A DNA stretch of 64,000 nucleotides from Brassica napus (lineage: Eukaryota; Streptophyta; Magnoliopsida; Brassicales; Brassicaceae): NCBI RefSeq assembly GCF_020379485.1, contig NC_063449.1, forward strand, positions 33,539,473 to 33,603,472, given 5' to 3'. The notes below the pieces were generated by a model. The model did not search any database and was not told the DNA's origin. It worked only from the letters and a program-made list of their open reading frames with translations. Positions within the stretch are counted from its first letter, which is position 1. Each line of letters opens with the position of its first letter. The position numbers and the translations under genes were made by a program. Below, in pieces: positions 1-12,269 of the stretch.

Positions 1-540
1 TGTAGTCGATTCTGCAGTTGTTGTTGATCTGAGTCACTCAGGGCTCCTCGCCCTCCTTAAAAAGCCTCTTCGGTAAATCTCCAGACATATCTACAAACCA
101 TGAAAAAATTGTTAGTTCAAGATGTTAAAGTATCAATATCATCGCACAAATAATGATGTATAATGATGTATAAGATGTTTAAAAAAGAATCTAGTTTAAA
201 TGGAAGAACACTTCGATTTCGTTTTAGATGAGAATCAATAGATGTAATCCAATACCTTGTGTGAAGAAATGTGAGATTTTAACGAAATTGATGGAAGAAC
301 ATTTCGTAAATCGATTTGACCCGACGAAGAGGAAGAACGCTTTGATTTCGTTGTGTCTTCAGTGAGATCGAAGAGGATGATGGCGGAGACGAGAGTAGAG
401 CATACGGGCTGATGAAACACCGACGAAGAACATGGTTTCTCACCAAGGAACCCTAAATCGCCATGGAAGAGCGACGACTCTACGGCGGAGAAGACAATGA
501 GAAAGGGAAATTAGGTTTGCAGCATCCCGCGTCTCTTTTT
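1..540 (-). other. Possible 5' end of a minus-strand gene leaving the window
   Basis: On the minus strand, 235-540 looks like a leader or first exon: it is C/T-rich and ends in a plausible donor (CACAAG|GTATTGG) near 250. A plausible acceptor (TTTGTAG|ATATGTC) at about 91 would open a second exon covering 1-90. All three frames of 1-90 meet a stop, so this may be untranslated leader, a non-coding transcript or repeat-derived sequence. No product is recognised. The phrase GAAGAACA.TTTCG recurs at about 202 and 294, suggesting local duplication. The splice sites are inferred by eye. Confidence 0.22.
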
Positions 541-2950
541 CCCTATTTAATTTTTTTTATTTTTGAATTTTTTAATATTTTAACATTAAAAATCTATTAC
601 GAAAATTATTATAATTTATAATTTTAATTCAACATAATTGGTAAATTAAGGGTACTTTGGTATTTACAGGAATTAAAATCCTATTTTCCTAAAACATCTT
701 CTATAAATCCTATTGTGACAAATCCAACTTCAAAGTGTCTCATTTATCCAATTTTCCCATAATATTATCAGACCAATATATGCAAGACAAACAATACTAA
801 TTTTTGATAAAAACAAATAATTCAAAGCTTGGTGATCAAAATTTATCTCTCTTTCTAGAAAATTAGAGAAATGTAAACTAAAAACGCAAAAAGTGAAAAA
901 AACTCTAATAATTTGCCAAATAATAAACCTTCTCTAATCCCTGACATGCCATATCCATGCTTCTTGGACTTGGATAAACTATGGACCGGATAGTTCTGGG
1001 ACAATGTCTATGAAATAACATGGAATATTCGAAGTGCAAAGATGTTGTAAGAGCTTATCGATATTACATGATGAGTTGCATAATTTTTTGGACAATAATT
1101 AGCCTATAAAACATGATAGTTTTTAGCGATTTGATTCAAAACCAACTGTTTGGATTTGTTAAAAAGACTAAAAATCCAGTGTACACAAAAAGACTAAAAT
1201 TCCAGTAAACCTATAGTTTCTTCAAGTTACGACCAGACCTTTTAGTTTTGAAATATGTTTGTTAATTTCAGTTCAAATATAAGTTCTCATTTATAGTTCA
1301 CATATCCGCCGTATCAATTAGTATATGGATAAGTTTGACGAAAAAACATATATTTTGATGGCAAATTTTGCTGGCCTTTGAAAACTGGGTGAATTATCCG
1401 GAATATTACAAAATATGTGTCTCATTTATTGCCAGCATATTATCTATTTTCTGCATAATTGATTGGTTATATATATTTAATTTGGACAAATCTCCAAAAT
1501 AATATTTTCTAAAAATTCTCAAAACAGCACTCATTTAATATGAAAAACTTAATTTACACTAATTTTAAATTCAATATAAAACAAAAAAGTTTTTTTTAAT
1601 AACTTTTTAATTTTTTATCTACTCTATTAAAATAAAGTCATTTTGAAAATCTACTGTATAAAATTTATAATTGGACCATCTCATTAATAACTTAATATTT
1701 TTTATTTGATATTCACATTAATTAATCAAAAATAATTCTTTAAGGAAATCAGAAAGAATATTCTTTAGTAAGATACTAATATTTTTACACCAAATAAATG
1801 AAATTTCAAATGAATATTATTTAATTTTTAGGTTATTTAAATATCCTACATGTATGTGTATCATTATAACAATTTTTTTCATAAATCATATCAAATATAC
1901 ATGTAACGATATATTCTTATAATTTGATACATAAATCATGGCTAATATTCATTTGTTGTTATATTATTACTTTATATAATTTAAAATTCGCAGAATTTAT
2001 TAAATGAAAATTATAAAAACTAAAACGTAAAACATATTCATTCGAATATATTTAATATTTTCATTTTATATAAATAATTGCGATAAACTCAGAACATATA
2101 AAACTAAAATATAAATTATATATAATACAAATTTTAAAAACACAAATATTTCTTTTACGCATAAATGTAAATTACTGATATAAATATAAAATATAAAAAG
2201 TGTAACTATTATTTATACACAGTATATTAGTCAAATATAACATTAATTACATTTAACACTAACTTTTTAACAAAACATCAAGTACTTACTTTCATCTCTA
2301 TTTTAAAGATGTTTCTCTATTTGATTATTGTAAATTAAATAGATTGGTATTCAACAACTAGTGAAAAATTGAATTACATTTTGAAACATAAACTACTATA
2401 TTAATAATGCCAAAATATACATGAATAAAAAATTTATATACATTATATAACATCAAATTGTAAATAATATATTTAAATTATATTATAAAAATCAAAATCA
2501 AAACTGTATATAAATAGAAAAAATATCTACGCAGATACGCGGTAAAACTCTAGTTAGATAAAATTCTAGCTAATGTTATTTTAGAGATGTTTCTCTTTAT
2601 GTGCTTATTATTTGAACAAAGGGTGTTTTATTACTATCTCAAGGCTTTACTCTTTTAATTTTAAGAAGAACTAATACATAAAAAGTTATATCCATTTATC
2701 CAGACAAGGACCTTTATTTTGTCTAAATTTGGGTTATGCGTCGACAGTATGTGATCTAAAAAAAAAAACTGTCTGAAGCAGTCTCATGATCTCTCTGTCT
2801 CTCTCAGCAAATAATCACTAGATCACCGCCATATACACACCACATTCTCTTCCTTTGCTTCTTTCTTATATAAGACGGCATTTCTCAATCCGTTCTTTAT
2901 CCAAGTTATCGTCATTCTCAGAAAGTCCACAGGAGTTTTTGTTGACTTTT
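541..2950. repeat. AT-rich intergenic DNA, possible degenerate Helitron and promoter of the sugar transporter
   Basis: No coding frame is supportable here. The stretch 1480-2560 is extremely AT-rich and ends near 2525-2553 in ACGCGGTAAAACTCTAGT. The final CTAGT fits the CTRR-T end of plant Helitrons, but no convincing hairpin precedes it, so the assignment is weak. The segment at about 1493 (CAAATCTCCAAAATA) also resembles the left end of the telomere-core element at 17.8 kb. From about 2780 the sequence becomes C/T-rich (CTCTCTGTCTCTCTC), as expected for the promoter and leader of the downstream gene. Confidence 0.35.
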
Positions 2951-3046
2951 CCGGTTTAGAATCGGCATTTTACTTCCTCAATCTTGAAGCTTTCGATAAG
3001 AAAAGACAATAGATTTGAGAGTGTAGAGATAAAGAAAATCAAAAAG

Positions 3047-5918
3047 ATGAGTTCAAGGGATGAAACAGAGGAGGCCAGGAATGAGCTGCGACGACCTTTC
3101 ATGCACACAGGAAGCTGGTACCGTATGGGTTCAAGACAATCGAGCATGATGGGTTCGTCTCAAGTCATCAAAGACAACTCAATCTCCGTTCTTGCTTGTG
3201 TTCTGATCATTGCTCTTGGTCCTATTCAATTCGGATTCACTGTAAGTCGTTGAAAGTTCCCACCTTTCCTTGTTCATTTGTTTTAGAAAGTTTGAGACTT
3301 TATACATTTTTTTTTTTGGTTCAGTGTGGTTACTCTTCTCCAACTCAAGCTGCAATCATCAAGGATCTGGGTTTGACTGTATCTGAGGTGATAAGACCGA
3401 TCCTATGTCTAGAGCTGCTTTCTGGTCTCTTGTTTGACTTTTTGATAATTTTTGTCTCCATGTGTAGTACTCTGTGTTTGGTTCTCTGTCCAATGTGGGT
3501 GCTATGGTTGGTGCGATTGCTAGTGGTCAGATCGCTGAATACATTGGAAGAAAAGGGGTATACTTTGTTTTTTTAACTGATTCTTTAACTGATCCAAGTG
3601 ATGATCTCTTCATCTTTGTTTTACTTATTGTGTGTTTCTTTGGACAGTCTCTGATGATTGCTGCAATTCCCAATATCATTGGTTGGCTTTGCATATCATT
3701 TGCAGAAGTGAGTATTTTCTAGTTTCATTTAGTTAAAGGTCAAATAGAGCTCTGGAGATGTTAGATTGATCTTATCTCTCTACATCACTCTGGTTTTGTA
3801 GGATACTTCTTTTCTTTACATGGGAAGACTTTTAGAAGGCTTTGGCGTTGGGATCATCTCTTACACGGTAACACTGAACTCGCCTAGTTTGTTTGCTTAT
3901 AGAATAACAAGTTCCAGTGAGTTTTATGCAACTCTGTTCTTGGTTTTAGGTGCCTGTATATATTGCTGAGATAGCTCCACAGAATATGAGGGGAGGGTTG
4001 GGTTCTGTTAACCAGGTTTGTCACCTCTAGCTGACTGATTCTTCTTTTTAATTTCATGAAACAGATTCTTAGTGCTTAACATTTTTTGCTGTAGCTTTCT
4101 GTGACAATTGGAATAATGTTGGCTTATTTACTTGGCCTCTTTGTTCCATGGAGAATCCTTGCAGTCTTGGGTAAATTTCATTACACAAAGCCTGAAACAC
4201 TAGGTTATGATTATGACTCATCAACATGCCCTCTAATCACTTTTCTCTCTTGTTTTCCTTTTATCTTTAGGGACATTGCCATGCATAGTATTGATACCGG
4301 GTCTCTTTTTCATTCCTGAGTCCCCTCGTTGGCTGGTACGCCTTTAAAAAGTTCACTTATTTTTATTGAGTTGGTGCATATTTTGGTTATTACACTCTTA
4401 TGGGATGCTTTGCTTTAAATTTGTAGGCAAAAATGGGTATGACTGATGATTTTGAAACATCATTACAAGTTCTTAGAGGGTTTGAGACTGATATTACCGT
4501 TGAGGTTAATGAAATCAAGGTAATATTACCCCTGAGTATGTTTCCTTCCATGAATGACTTTCAAAAGCTTTATTTGTCATATTGTCTGCATATCTGCAGA
4601 GATCTGTGGGAACATCTACAAAACGATCATCTACAGTTCGGTTTGTTGATCTCAAGCGCAGGAGATACTATTTCCCACTTATGGTACAAACGTTAAATAT
4701 CTCTCCCTTGGAAGATACTTTGTTTACCGTAAGAAACATTATCTTAAAACTATGTTTCTTTCTTTTTGTGTATAATAGGTTGGTATAGGGTTGCTTGTAC
4801 TTCAACAACTCGGTGGAATTAATGGTGTCCTGTTTTATTCCAGTACAATCTTTGAGTCTGCAGGTAGGTCCTTCCTCTAAGAACACTTGATGCTTCTTGT
4901 TTCATATCATTACATAACATTTTTTTTTTGTCATTTTTTAGGAGTTACATCTAGTAATGCAGCAACATTTGGGGTCGGTGCTATTCAGGTAGTGGCCACT
5001 GCAATATCAACATGGTTGGTGGACAAAGCAGGTCGTCGTCTTCTTCTTACCGTGAGTATTAGTTCATTAGTGTCATATCTTCAGAACTTTTCTCTAGAGA
5101 AGAATTCAATAAATGCCCAAAATTAACTTCTAATAAGGCAAATGGACATGTTTTGTAGATCTCTTCTGTTGGGATGACGATAAGCCTAGTGATTGTTGCA
5201 GCTGCCTTCTACCTTAAGGTACTTTATAAGTTGTAACTTCCCTAAACACCATAATCTGAGAGTTGACGTTTTGAGTTTTTAACGTCTCTTGTTTAGGAAT
5301 TTGTGTCTCACGATTCAGACATGTACAGTATGCTGAGTATCTTGTCAGTAGTTGGAGTAGTGGTAAGTTTGTTATATTATTGAAACTTTCTTGAGGCAAT
5401 GAGCTATTATTATCTTTGCTTTAACTCCGTTGAATCATTACAGGCAATGGTTGTTTCTTTCTCATTGGGAATGGGACCAATTCCGTGGCTCATTATGTCT
5501 GAGGTGATTAGATGTTAGAACTAAGTGTGGTAAGAACCAAAAAGCGAAAAAGCTTTACTAATCTACCATCTGCTTGCTTTGTTGTTGTTTTTGGTAAATA
5601 GATCCTTCCAGTGAACATAAAGGGTTTAGCTGGAAGTATAGCAACTTTAGCCAATTGGTTCATCTCTTGGTTGATCACCATGACTGCAAACTTGCTATTA
5701 GCCTGGAGCAGTGGAGGTTTCTCCCTCACTCTCTCTTCCTCTTTTCTCTCTGTCAACACGCGATAGGTCATTTTGTTGATGGGGGTTTTGGTTAATTCTG
5801 AGCAGGAACTTTCACTCTATACGGTTTGGTTTGTGCATTCACAGTGGTGTTCGTGACTCTGTGGGTTCCTGAGACCAAAGGGAAAACGCTTGAAGAACTT
5901 CAAGCCTTGTTCAGATGA
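3047..5918 (+). CDS. ERDL6: ERD6-like monosaccharide transporter (ERDL6 type), multi-exon
   Basis: Major-facilitator sugar transporter of the ERD6-like group; characterised members export glucose from the vacuole across the tonoplast. About 16-18 short exons give a product of roughly 488 residues. Visible landmarks are the N-terminal [20 protein letters not shown] block, the loop 2-3 motif [58 protein letters not shown] and the C-terminal [16 protein letters not shown] before TGA. The start at 3047 ([12 protein letters not shown]) fits the family; the frame is open upstream but lacks an ATG. Residues such as [17 protein letters not shown] and ATFGVGAIQ match Arabidopsis At1g75220 better than its paralogue At1g19450. 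The first exon ends at 3241 and introns are about 80-130 bp. No lesion was seen. It is convergent with the nucleotidase gene. Confidence 0.93.
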
Positions 5919-6877
5919 GAAAAACTCAAAAACAATTTCATTTTTTGGTCTCCCTCTCTCTTTTGGCCACGAACAAGAAGAAACAGAGAAATGTTCCAGC
6001 TGTTGTTAATTGGGCTGAGAAGTTACTAAAATTTGTTTGTTTGTTTGTTGTGTGTCAATATTTATTTTTTGTTCAAAGTTGTGTGTCAATAATCTTCTGT
6101 TCAATGTATATGAACAAACATTCAAGTTTTTTGTAATTTGATCAAACTCTTCGCGCAGAGATAAATCTGAACATCAACATTGCCAGAAATGAATAATGAT
6201 GATCTAGAATTGTAACCTTACATGGTGCTTGTTGATGCAATCTTCCTGACAGCAACTACAAAAGTGCTCCTATGAACCACAGATCTTTAGCTAGGCTAAC
6301 TTCCCCAACCCATTATACCCAGGTAAAAGCTGTTGATGTTACCTATGAACCACAGATCTTTAGTCAATGCATATAGTGAAGGTGCAAAGTTAAAGACACT
6401 ACAATTCACAATGTTAATTCCAATATCCTTTGGTTCAATCTCTGTGTTGGTGGAAAAGGTTGTCTAAAGCCCCAAACATAACTTGTTCTGCTTCTTCTCT
6501 TGGAGCAGCCAGTTACAGTTTTGGAGGAATTGAATGCACAGCTTCAGAATCGTAAGCTTTTATCGAAAACCAGAACTGAGTTTAGTGGTCTATGAACTAA
6601 GTAAATGGAGTTTAAGGTGATCAGGAAGAAGTTAACAAGAGTGATTGACAAATAAACTGGTTTGGGTCCGGTGGTGGCTTAACAAAGAAAACAAAGCAAA
6701 TGACAATAGAAAACATTTTCATTAGATTCTCAAGCTTGCAGTTGTTCAAGTTAAACTGAAACTAAGAAGAAACTAAGGAAGCTTATAGACAGTAAGAATA
6801 AGCACCAACCAAACCAATACTTTGATATACTCTTGACTTTAGAGCTTGGTCTCTCTTTAACAAGTCTCATTGATCAA
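5919..6877. other. Convergent 3' intergenic region
   Basis: This holds the 3' untranslated regions of two convergent genes. A 20-bp direct repeat (CTATGAACCACAGATCTTTA) occurs at about 6271 and 6343, separated by 72 bp. No coding frame or RNA gene is convincing. Confidence 0.5.
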
Positions 6878-9800
6878 TCATTCAAGAGGAAGAAGATGGA
6901 ACTCATGGGACATGAAGTCTTCACTAGGTCTGTAATACTTGTCTGGTGAGTACAAGCGTAGGTTACAGACTTGGCTTGTGTACAGGCATGCAAACCTTTC
7001 GACCTGATTTAGGAAGAAAAGCGGTTTGAGAAATCAATTCCCCAAAAACACAAAATACTCGAGCTGCCACATAAGAAAGCAAAAATATAAAATGTTGTAA
7101 ACCTGGTTAGCGAATCGAGAACTCTGGTAACCTGTTTTCATCAGTTGCCCCCAGACCTTGTGAAACTGCAGTAACCAAAACCCATGTCAGTTTCTAACAG
7201 ATTGGAACTGATACTAGTCACTGCACTTGATACACAACATTACCTTTTGGTGATTTTCTCTTTGAGCTTGTTGATGACTTAGTCGTACTTGATCTCTTTT
7301 AGACTGTCAAATCCCACCAAAAACATAAGTGTGGACTTAAAACAACTATGCAACTGTTGAAATATTCAGGGGTTACACAAATTCTATTTTTACCTCTAAG
7401 TCCTTGAGAGCTGATAACATCTCCTGCTTATCATTCTCGTTTACATCTTCAAACCTGAACGATAAGATTGGTTACAACTAAGAATTTTAATCTATGTAAC
7501 GCAGCTTTCATTGGTGTACATCTTAATTTAAAGAACACTCACTTTAGGGACCAGTTCAAGTGATGAATTTTGTCTTCAACTGAATCACGCTCATTCCTCA
7601 TCAAAATAAGTTTCTGCAAACCAAAATAAATTATGGAGGTCATTAGCGGCTGTTGATCCTAATCACAAAACCATCTCTCTCATACTAACTACATAGAGAA
7701 ATTATCAATCACCTTTCGCATGTCCCTCAGTTCCCATAGAAGTTCAACCTCCTTTTCTAGTTCTGGAACAACGAGCATAGTTCTCCAGCCTGAAGAATGA
7801 AGAAAAATTAAGCTGCAAGTAGCTTTCACAATCAAATACACTTTTACCAGTTTCTTTTAACACCAATGATACTATCTTCATCAACAAAAGAGTGCATTTA
7901 GCCTACTTAGATGCTACGCGAACCAGTCATAAGGTGTTAGGGACCTAACATACCATATTCTTAATCCCTACATAGGTCTTCGTTTAAGTTACTTCGCTAA
8001 ACAAAAGAGAAGAACAGTCTATAAATGGAAAAGGAAACCTTACCAAGAACTTTTTTGCTCCGCAAGATATCACCGTATATATGATCACCAACGTAAAGAA
8101 CCTAGTAAGATCAAATAGCTGAATGAGTGACAACTAAAGCATGGCATAGTAAGAATATCTGTAATTTCATAACAGACTGATCTTTGTAATCGAGAGTGGG
8201 ATAAGTGTTTTTTGAGAAATAGCTAGTGCGATATACCTGCGAACTTGACTCAATGGATAGCAAACTGTGAAGATGTCCAACATTTCCACCTTGAAAAACT
8301 CGACAACCTTTATCTTTACTCTTCAGTAAAATTTTTGGTGAAGGATCTCCCACCTTTCAACCAAACAAAAAAACAATTATACACAAGAATCATTTGGATA
8401 AGAAGTACATCTCAAACACTTGAGTGAGTCTGGCAATTCATTAAGTCAAACCTGAGGCATAGGTGTTCCATTGTCAGTATTAATAAGCATTCCAGACTGA
8501 GGTTCCACCTCAAACAGATTGGCACGACTCTCTTCATGGAAGAAGCCAGGTTTTGCACTTCACCAAAAAAAAGATCCAATTCAGACAGCAGAAAATAAAA
8601 AGAGAGAAATATTTTCCAGAAACAAAAAATTCAACTACAAATTGATAGCCAATAATAACATATAACTAATTTTATCAACACAATTTTATTCAGAGCATTA
8701 AATTAAAAAGACTTGAGAAAGGAAAAGACCTGCCAGTGATCACAACATCAAAATACTGGAGCCAATCAAAGTTGCAAGTATGAGGACCATGTACCGTACG
8801 CCCTCCACAGAGAAAATTCATCACAATGTTTGTGTAGTCCCACAAACTGCAACAATGTTAAATCAAAAATCTCTCTCACCAAGCAGAGAAAAAAACTGAT
8901 TATACAATAACAGGCGATAATAAATCATTAATATTGACACCGTCTCGTAACAAGATTTCACAGACATTTTTTAAAATCTTCCCAAGTTCGATATTTCTGT
9001 TACAAGTGCAGGGAAACAGGTTACAATGGTTTAAGTTAAACTTTGGAGCATGTAACCATTTACGAAGTTAAATTTTAATCGACTGCGCAACCACCATAGC
9101 AGGCAAGTTTATAAAGTATATGTTAGCATTACCTATTGGTCACCAAGAAAGTAGAACGTCCAGAATCTCTTATCATTTTTATTAGTGGTACAATCGTAGT
9201 ATCCTCATTGATATACCTGATAAGAAGGCAAATTAAAATATGTAAAGAAGGAAGGGGGAAAAAAGTTTCAACAGAGATGGTCCATATCCAATTTTCAAAG
9301 AACAGTCATGAACATAACATCAGCCTTACCTATTGGGTTCTTTTGCTACCATCTGTTTTAAAGTTCCATCACGGTGGCACAGATCAACAGCAGCCCGGAC
9401 ATCTTTATACATACGAGCATAACTGAAAGAACACCATTGGAGAAGAAATAAATTAATGATATGTTTTTAAATAAATTAATGCCAAGCATAAGTTAGGGAG
9501 TATCCGTTACCAATATTATAACCATACGCATAACATATACTATATTGAAGACTAGAGAATATCAAAACAGTAATAAAAATGGGGAATAGACTTGCTCAAC
9601 GTCCTTGGGAATCTTTTCAGGGTTATTATCTTTAAAATCAACAAGTTGCGCGAACAGATAAGCTTCAGCCAAAGAAAAGAGGGTATCTATGAGAGCGTAG
9701 TCAGGCTCATCAAAAGAATCTTGTATTAGGCTGCTGCCATAGATATCAACTTTATCATCTTTAGAGAGCTCTCTAAACCCATGGTAAGCTACTTTCACAT

Positions 9801-11247
9801 ACTTGTGGCGATCCATCTGCATCATCAACAGTCCATTAGAAAAAGAGCAATAACTATTATGAGAGTCCAATCCAATAAAGGTTTTCATTCACCTTTAAGA
9901 TGTTCCCCCTCTTTTTGTCTAGCACCAAGCCTCTAACCATGTAATTCCAATCAAACGTCCACTCCAGCAGCTGGATTATTTGACCACAACAAGTATTAAC
10001 AATCAATCAAACACATTTTGCTTGTCAGAACCTTAGAAGAGCAATACAGTATACTAACCTCACTTGGATACCCCAAATCGTATACCAATTTCCTGACAGT
10101 TCCTTCATAAGCAAGGGACTCAAAAGTTTCAGACTTGTACTGAGCAAGAGTGTAGTCCATATCAAAGCCTACGGCAATGATATTTCTCATGTTCAACGAT
10201 CTGTTGCAGAAGATCTGTTTCTTCAAATCGATTTTCTTTCCTCCTCCAGGGGATGACCATTTATGGGGAGCTTCACATCCATCCATTGAGCCAACACTGT
10301 GAAACTGTACCACGCCTTCACTAAGAGCACTAGCTCGCTGTTCTTCCATTGAACTCTTGAAACACAACTGGCTTGCCCCTGAGAGATTATCAAAGGAAGC
10401 ATAACTTTATTTTTGGATATATGACGTATACGCAACACATGAAATAGAGTAGAGAAAGGATACAAGCTATATCCAAAAATAGATAATAAGAATATGCAAG
10501 AAACAACTCGTTAGTCAGAACCCACCAAAGCTAAACATAGAAGCACGTGAGAAGATAAACAATCTGATGACACGTTTTCTACAGGTGATAGAATAATTCA
10601 ACATGAGTCATACGATCAACATGATCCACTAGCACCAAAGGACAAAGAAAAAGTAACAAAACCCCTAAAATGAAAATAAAAACAAACTAACTAACATGTT
10701 TTTTTTTTTGTAAACTAACTAACATGTTAAGACCACTAAGCTTTATTGATCAACATGATCCACCACCACCACCACCAACCACCAAAGGGGAACAAAGTAA
10801 CAAACCACCTAAAATGAGGAAAAACAAACCTAACATTCTTACCTCGATCAAAAAGACACAAGCTTTGCGACAAGTTAAGTCCTAATCCTAAGTATCTTCC
10901 CAAGGTAATGCTAAAAAAAAGACCCAAATAATGAGATAGCTACTAATTAAGCACACCTTCCTTCTCTATCCAAAGGTTCACTACAAAATTTCTCCACAAC
11001 ACACTAACCACTTAGCAAAATCAGTTACATGGAACCACACACACAGAGACCGCAAAGTTAATGAACTGCTCCAATCAACCAAACTCCATAGAAAAATAAA
11101 CCAAAAGTCGAATGAAAAAAACTAACCAGCAGCAGAGGAGTTGAGGAATCGTCTCTGAGCTTGAAATTTTCCAGGGAAACGAAAACCAGAGGAAAATACA
11201 GAGAGGCAGAGAGAAAGAGGAGAGAAGTGGCGTTTGGAGAGACGCAT
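6878..11247 (-). CDS. HAD-superfamily 5'-nucleotidase (IMP/GMP-type), 16 exons
   Basis: Cytosolic-II-like purine 5'-nucleotidase family, annotated in Arabidopsis as HAD subfamily IG (At1g75210). Exons in coding order: 11127-11247, 10059-10378, 9893-9970, 9596-9816, 9330-9422, 9133-9216, 8730-8846, 8452-8557, 8237-8353, 8044-8101, 7713-7789, 7543-7613, 7394-7454, 7244-7303, 7103-7165 and 6878-7003. They join in frame to 590 residues. The HAD motif I, FDMDYT, has its Asp pair at residues 113 and 115; STFLVTNS (motif II), the SKDKGCRVFQGGN block and YVGDHIYGDI (motif IV) follow. The Arg/Ser-rich N-terminus suggests an organelle-targeting peptide. Exon 4 ends GTTGA|GCAAGT, a GC donor. Intron 1 (about 750 bp) holds an ACC microsatellite. 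The start at 11247 (MRLSKRHF) fits the family; an ATG 135 bp upstream is in frame. The gene is head-to-head with TYW1, once the inserted pseudogene is discounted. Confidence 0.9.
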
Positions 11248-11506
11248 GGTATTATTATTATTATATAGGCGGAGAGAGGGAGGTGAATCGTGTTCGATAT
11301 AGAGAATAATAGTAGTAGTAGGTGTAGAACATATAGGTAACGTCGCCGAAAAGGTTGGATTCGAATATAAGCAATGAGACATTTACCGGTGATTTTCCGG
11401 CGAATATTCCTTCCAATTCAATTGCATTTATTTATTTTTTTTATTTTTCTCAGGCGAGGAAGGAAGGAGGGAGGGAAACAAGGTGAGGCAGAAAGAAGAG
11501 ATCCCT

Positions 11507-11617
11507 AGGAAGATGTGCCACGTGGCTTAAGCATGGTTCTGACTTTTTGATCTCTAGATAGATTAGATGGGCTTTTAACCTAAATTAGATGGGCCTTGAA
11601 ACGATGCCAAGTTACTA
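11507..11617. promoter_or_regulatory. Promoter block of the nucleotidase gene, duplicated upstream of TYW1
   Basis: This block begins AAGATGTGCCACGTGGC (including a CACGTG G-box) and carries ATGGGCTT and ATGGGCC, which fit the site II consensus of plant housekeeping promoters. About 80% of it aligns by eye with 19757-19866, upstream of TYW1, in the same orientation. It lies about 260 bp upstream of the nucleotidase ATG. The G-box is broken in the other copy (CCACACTGGC). Confidence 0.6.
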
Positions 11618-12269
11618 AACTATACGTCCACGGATGAATAAGCCGAAATCTCAACATCTGAAATATTAACCGAACTCAATCCGATAAAATCCAATAAAAA
11701 TGAATCCAAACCAAACTGAATCTGACATAATTACTGAATGAGTCTTGTTCTACCGTATTTTGAGTTATGGATTTTATCCGAACTGAATCTGAATTCAAAT
11801 AGATATCCGAAAAATCCTGAAAATTTTGAAATCCTACCAAGCCCAAATTCAATCTCGAAAAGTATCAAAAATACTCTAACGAAGGTGTGTTCAGTTGAAA
11901 GTTTACGGAGATTTATCTTAAAATGACAAATCTAATGTTATTCAAACATGAATTTTAAAACTTATTTGAAATTCACTATAATTGAACCTAACATTTTATA
12001 AAATACTTTGTAATCTATTGCTATTCAAAACATGTGGTTATAAGATTTCAAAGTTTTTAAGTGATTTAAAAGTGTTTGGACAGAGATTTTTTAGTTTAAA
12101 TCTAAATCTCATAGTTTTAGCAGAGATTCTAGAGTGTTGCATATTAAACTCTCCAATTCGTATAAAACATCTAAAACTCAATAAAATCAAATAAATTCAA
12201 ACACTACATTGAATACACCGCTAAGATACTATTGAATGACTAAAGTAAATATGTATTACATGAATAATT
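11618..12269. repeat. Repeat-derived DNA between promoter copy 1 and the pseudogene
   Basis: 11640-11830 is rich in CCGAAC/AATCC(A/G)A-type short repeats, a composition that recurs at 16.2-17.5, 19.56-19.7 and 38.2-38.35 kb. 11940-12240 is AT-rich. No coding frame is supported and no element boundaries could be drawn. Confidence 0.35.

Noticed and set aside
6190..6255. Possible C/D snoRNA (AATGATGA then CTGA)
   Set aside because: No terminal stem and no recognisable guide element; box words occur by chance in AT-rich DNA.
10736..10927. 63-residue minus frame with a Trp run
   Set aside because: It is an ACC microsatellite in nucleotidase intron 1.
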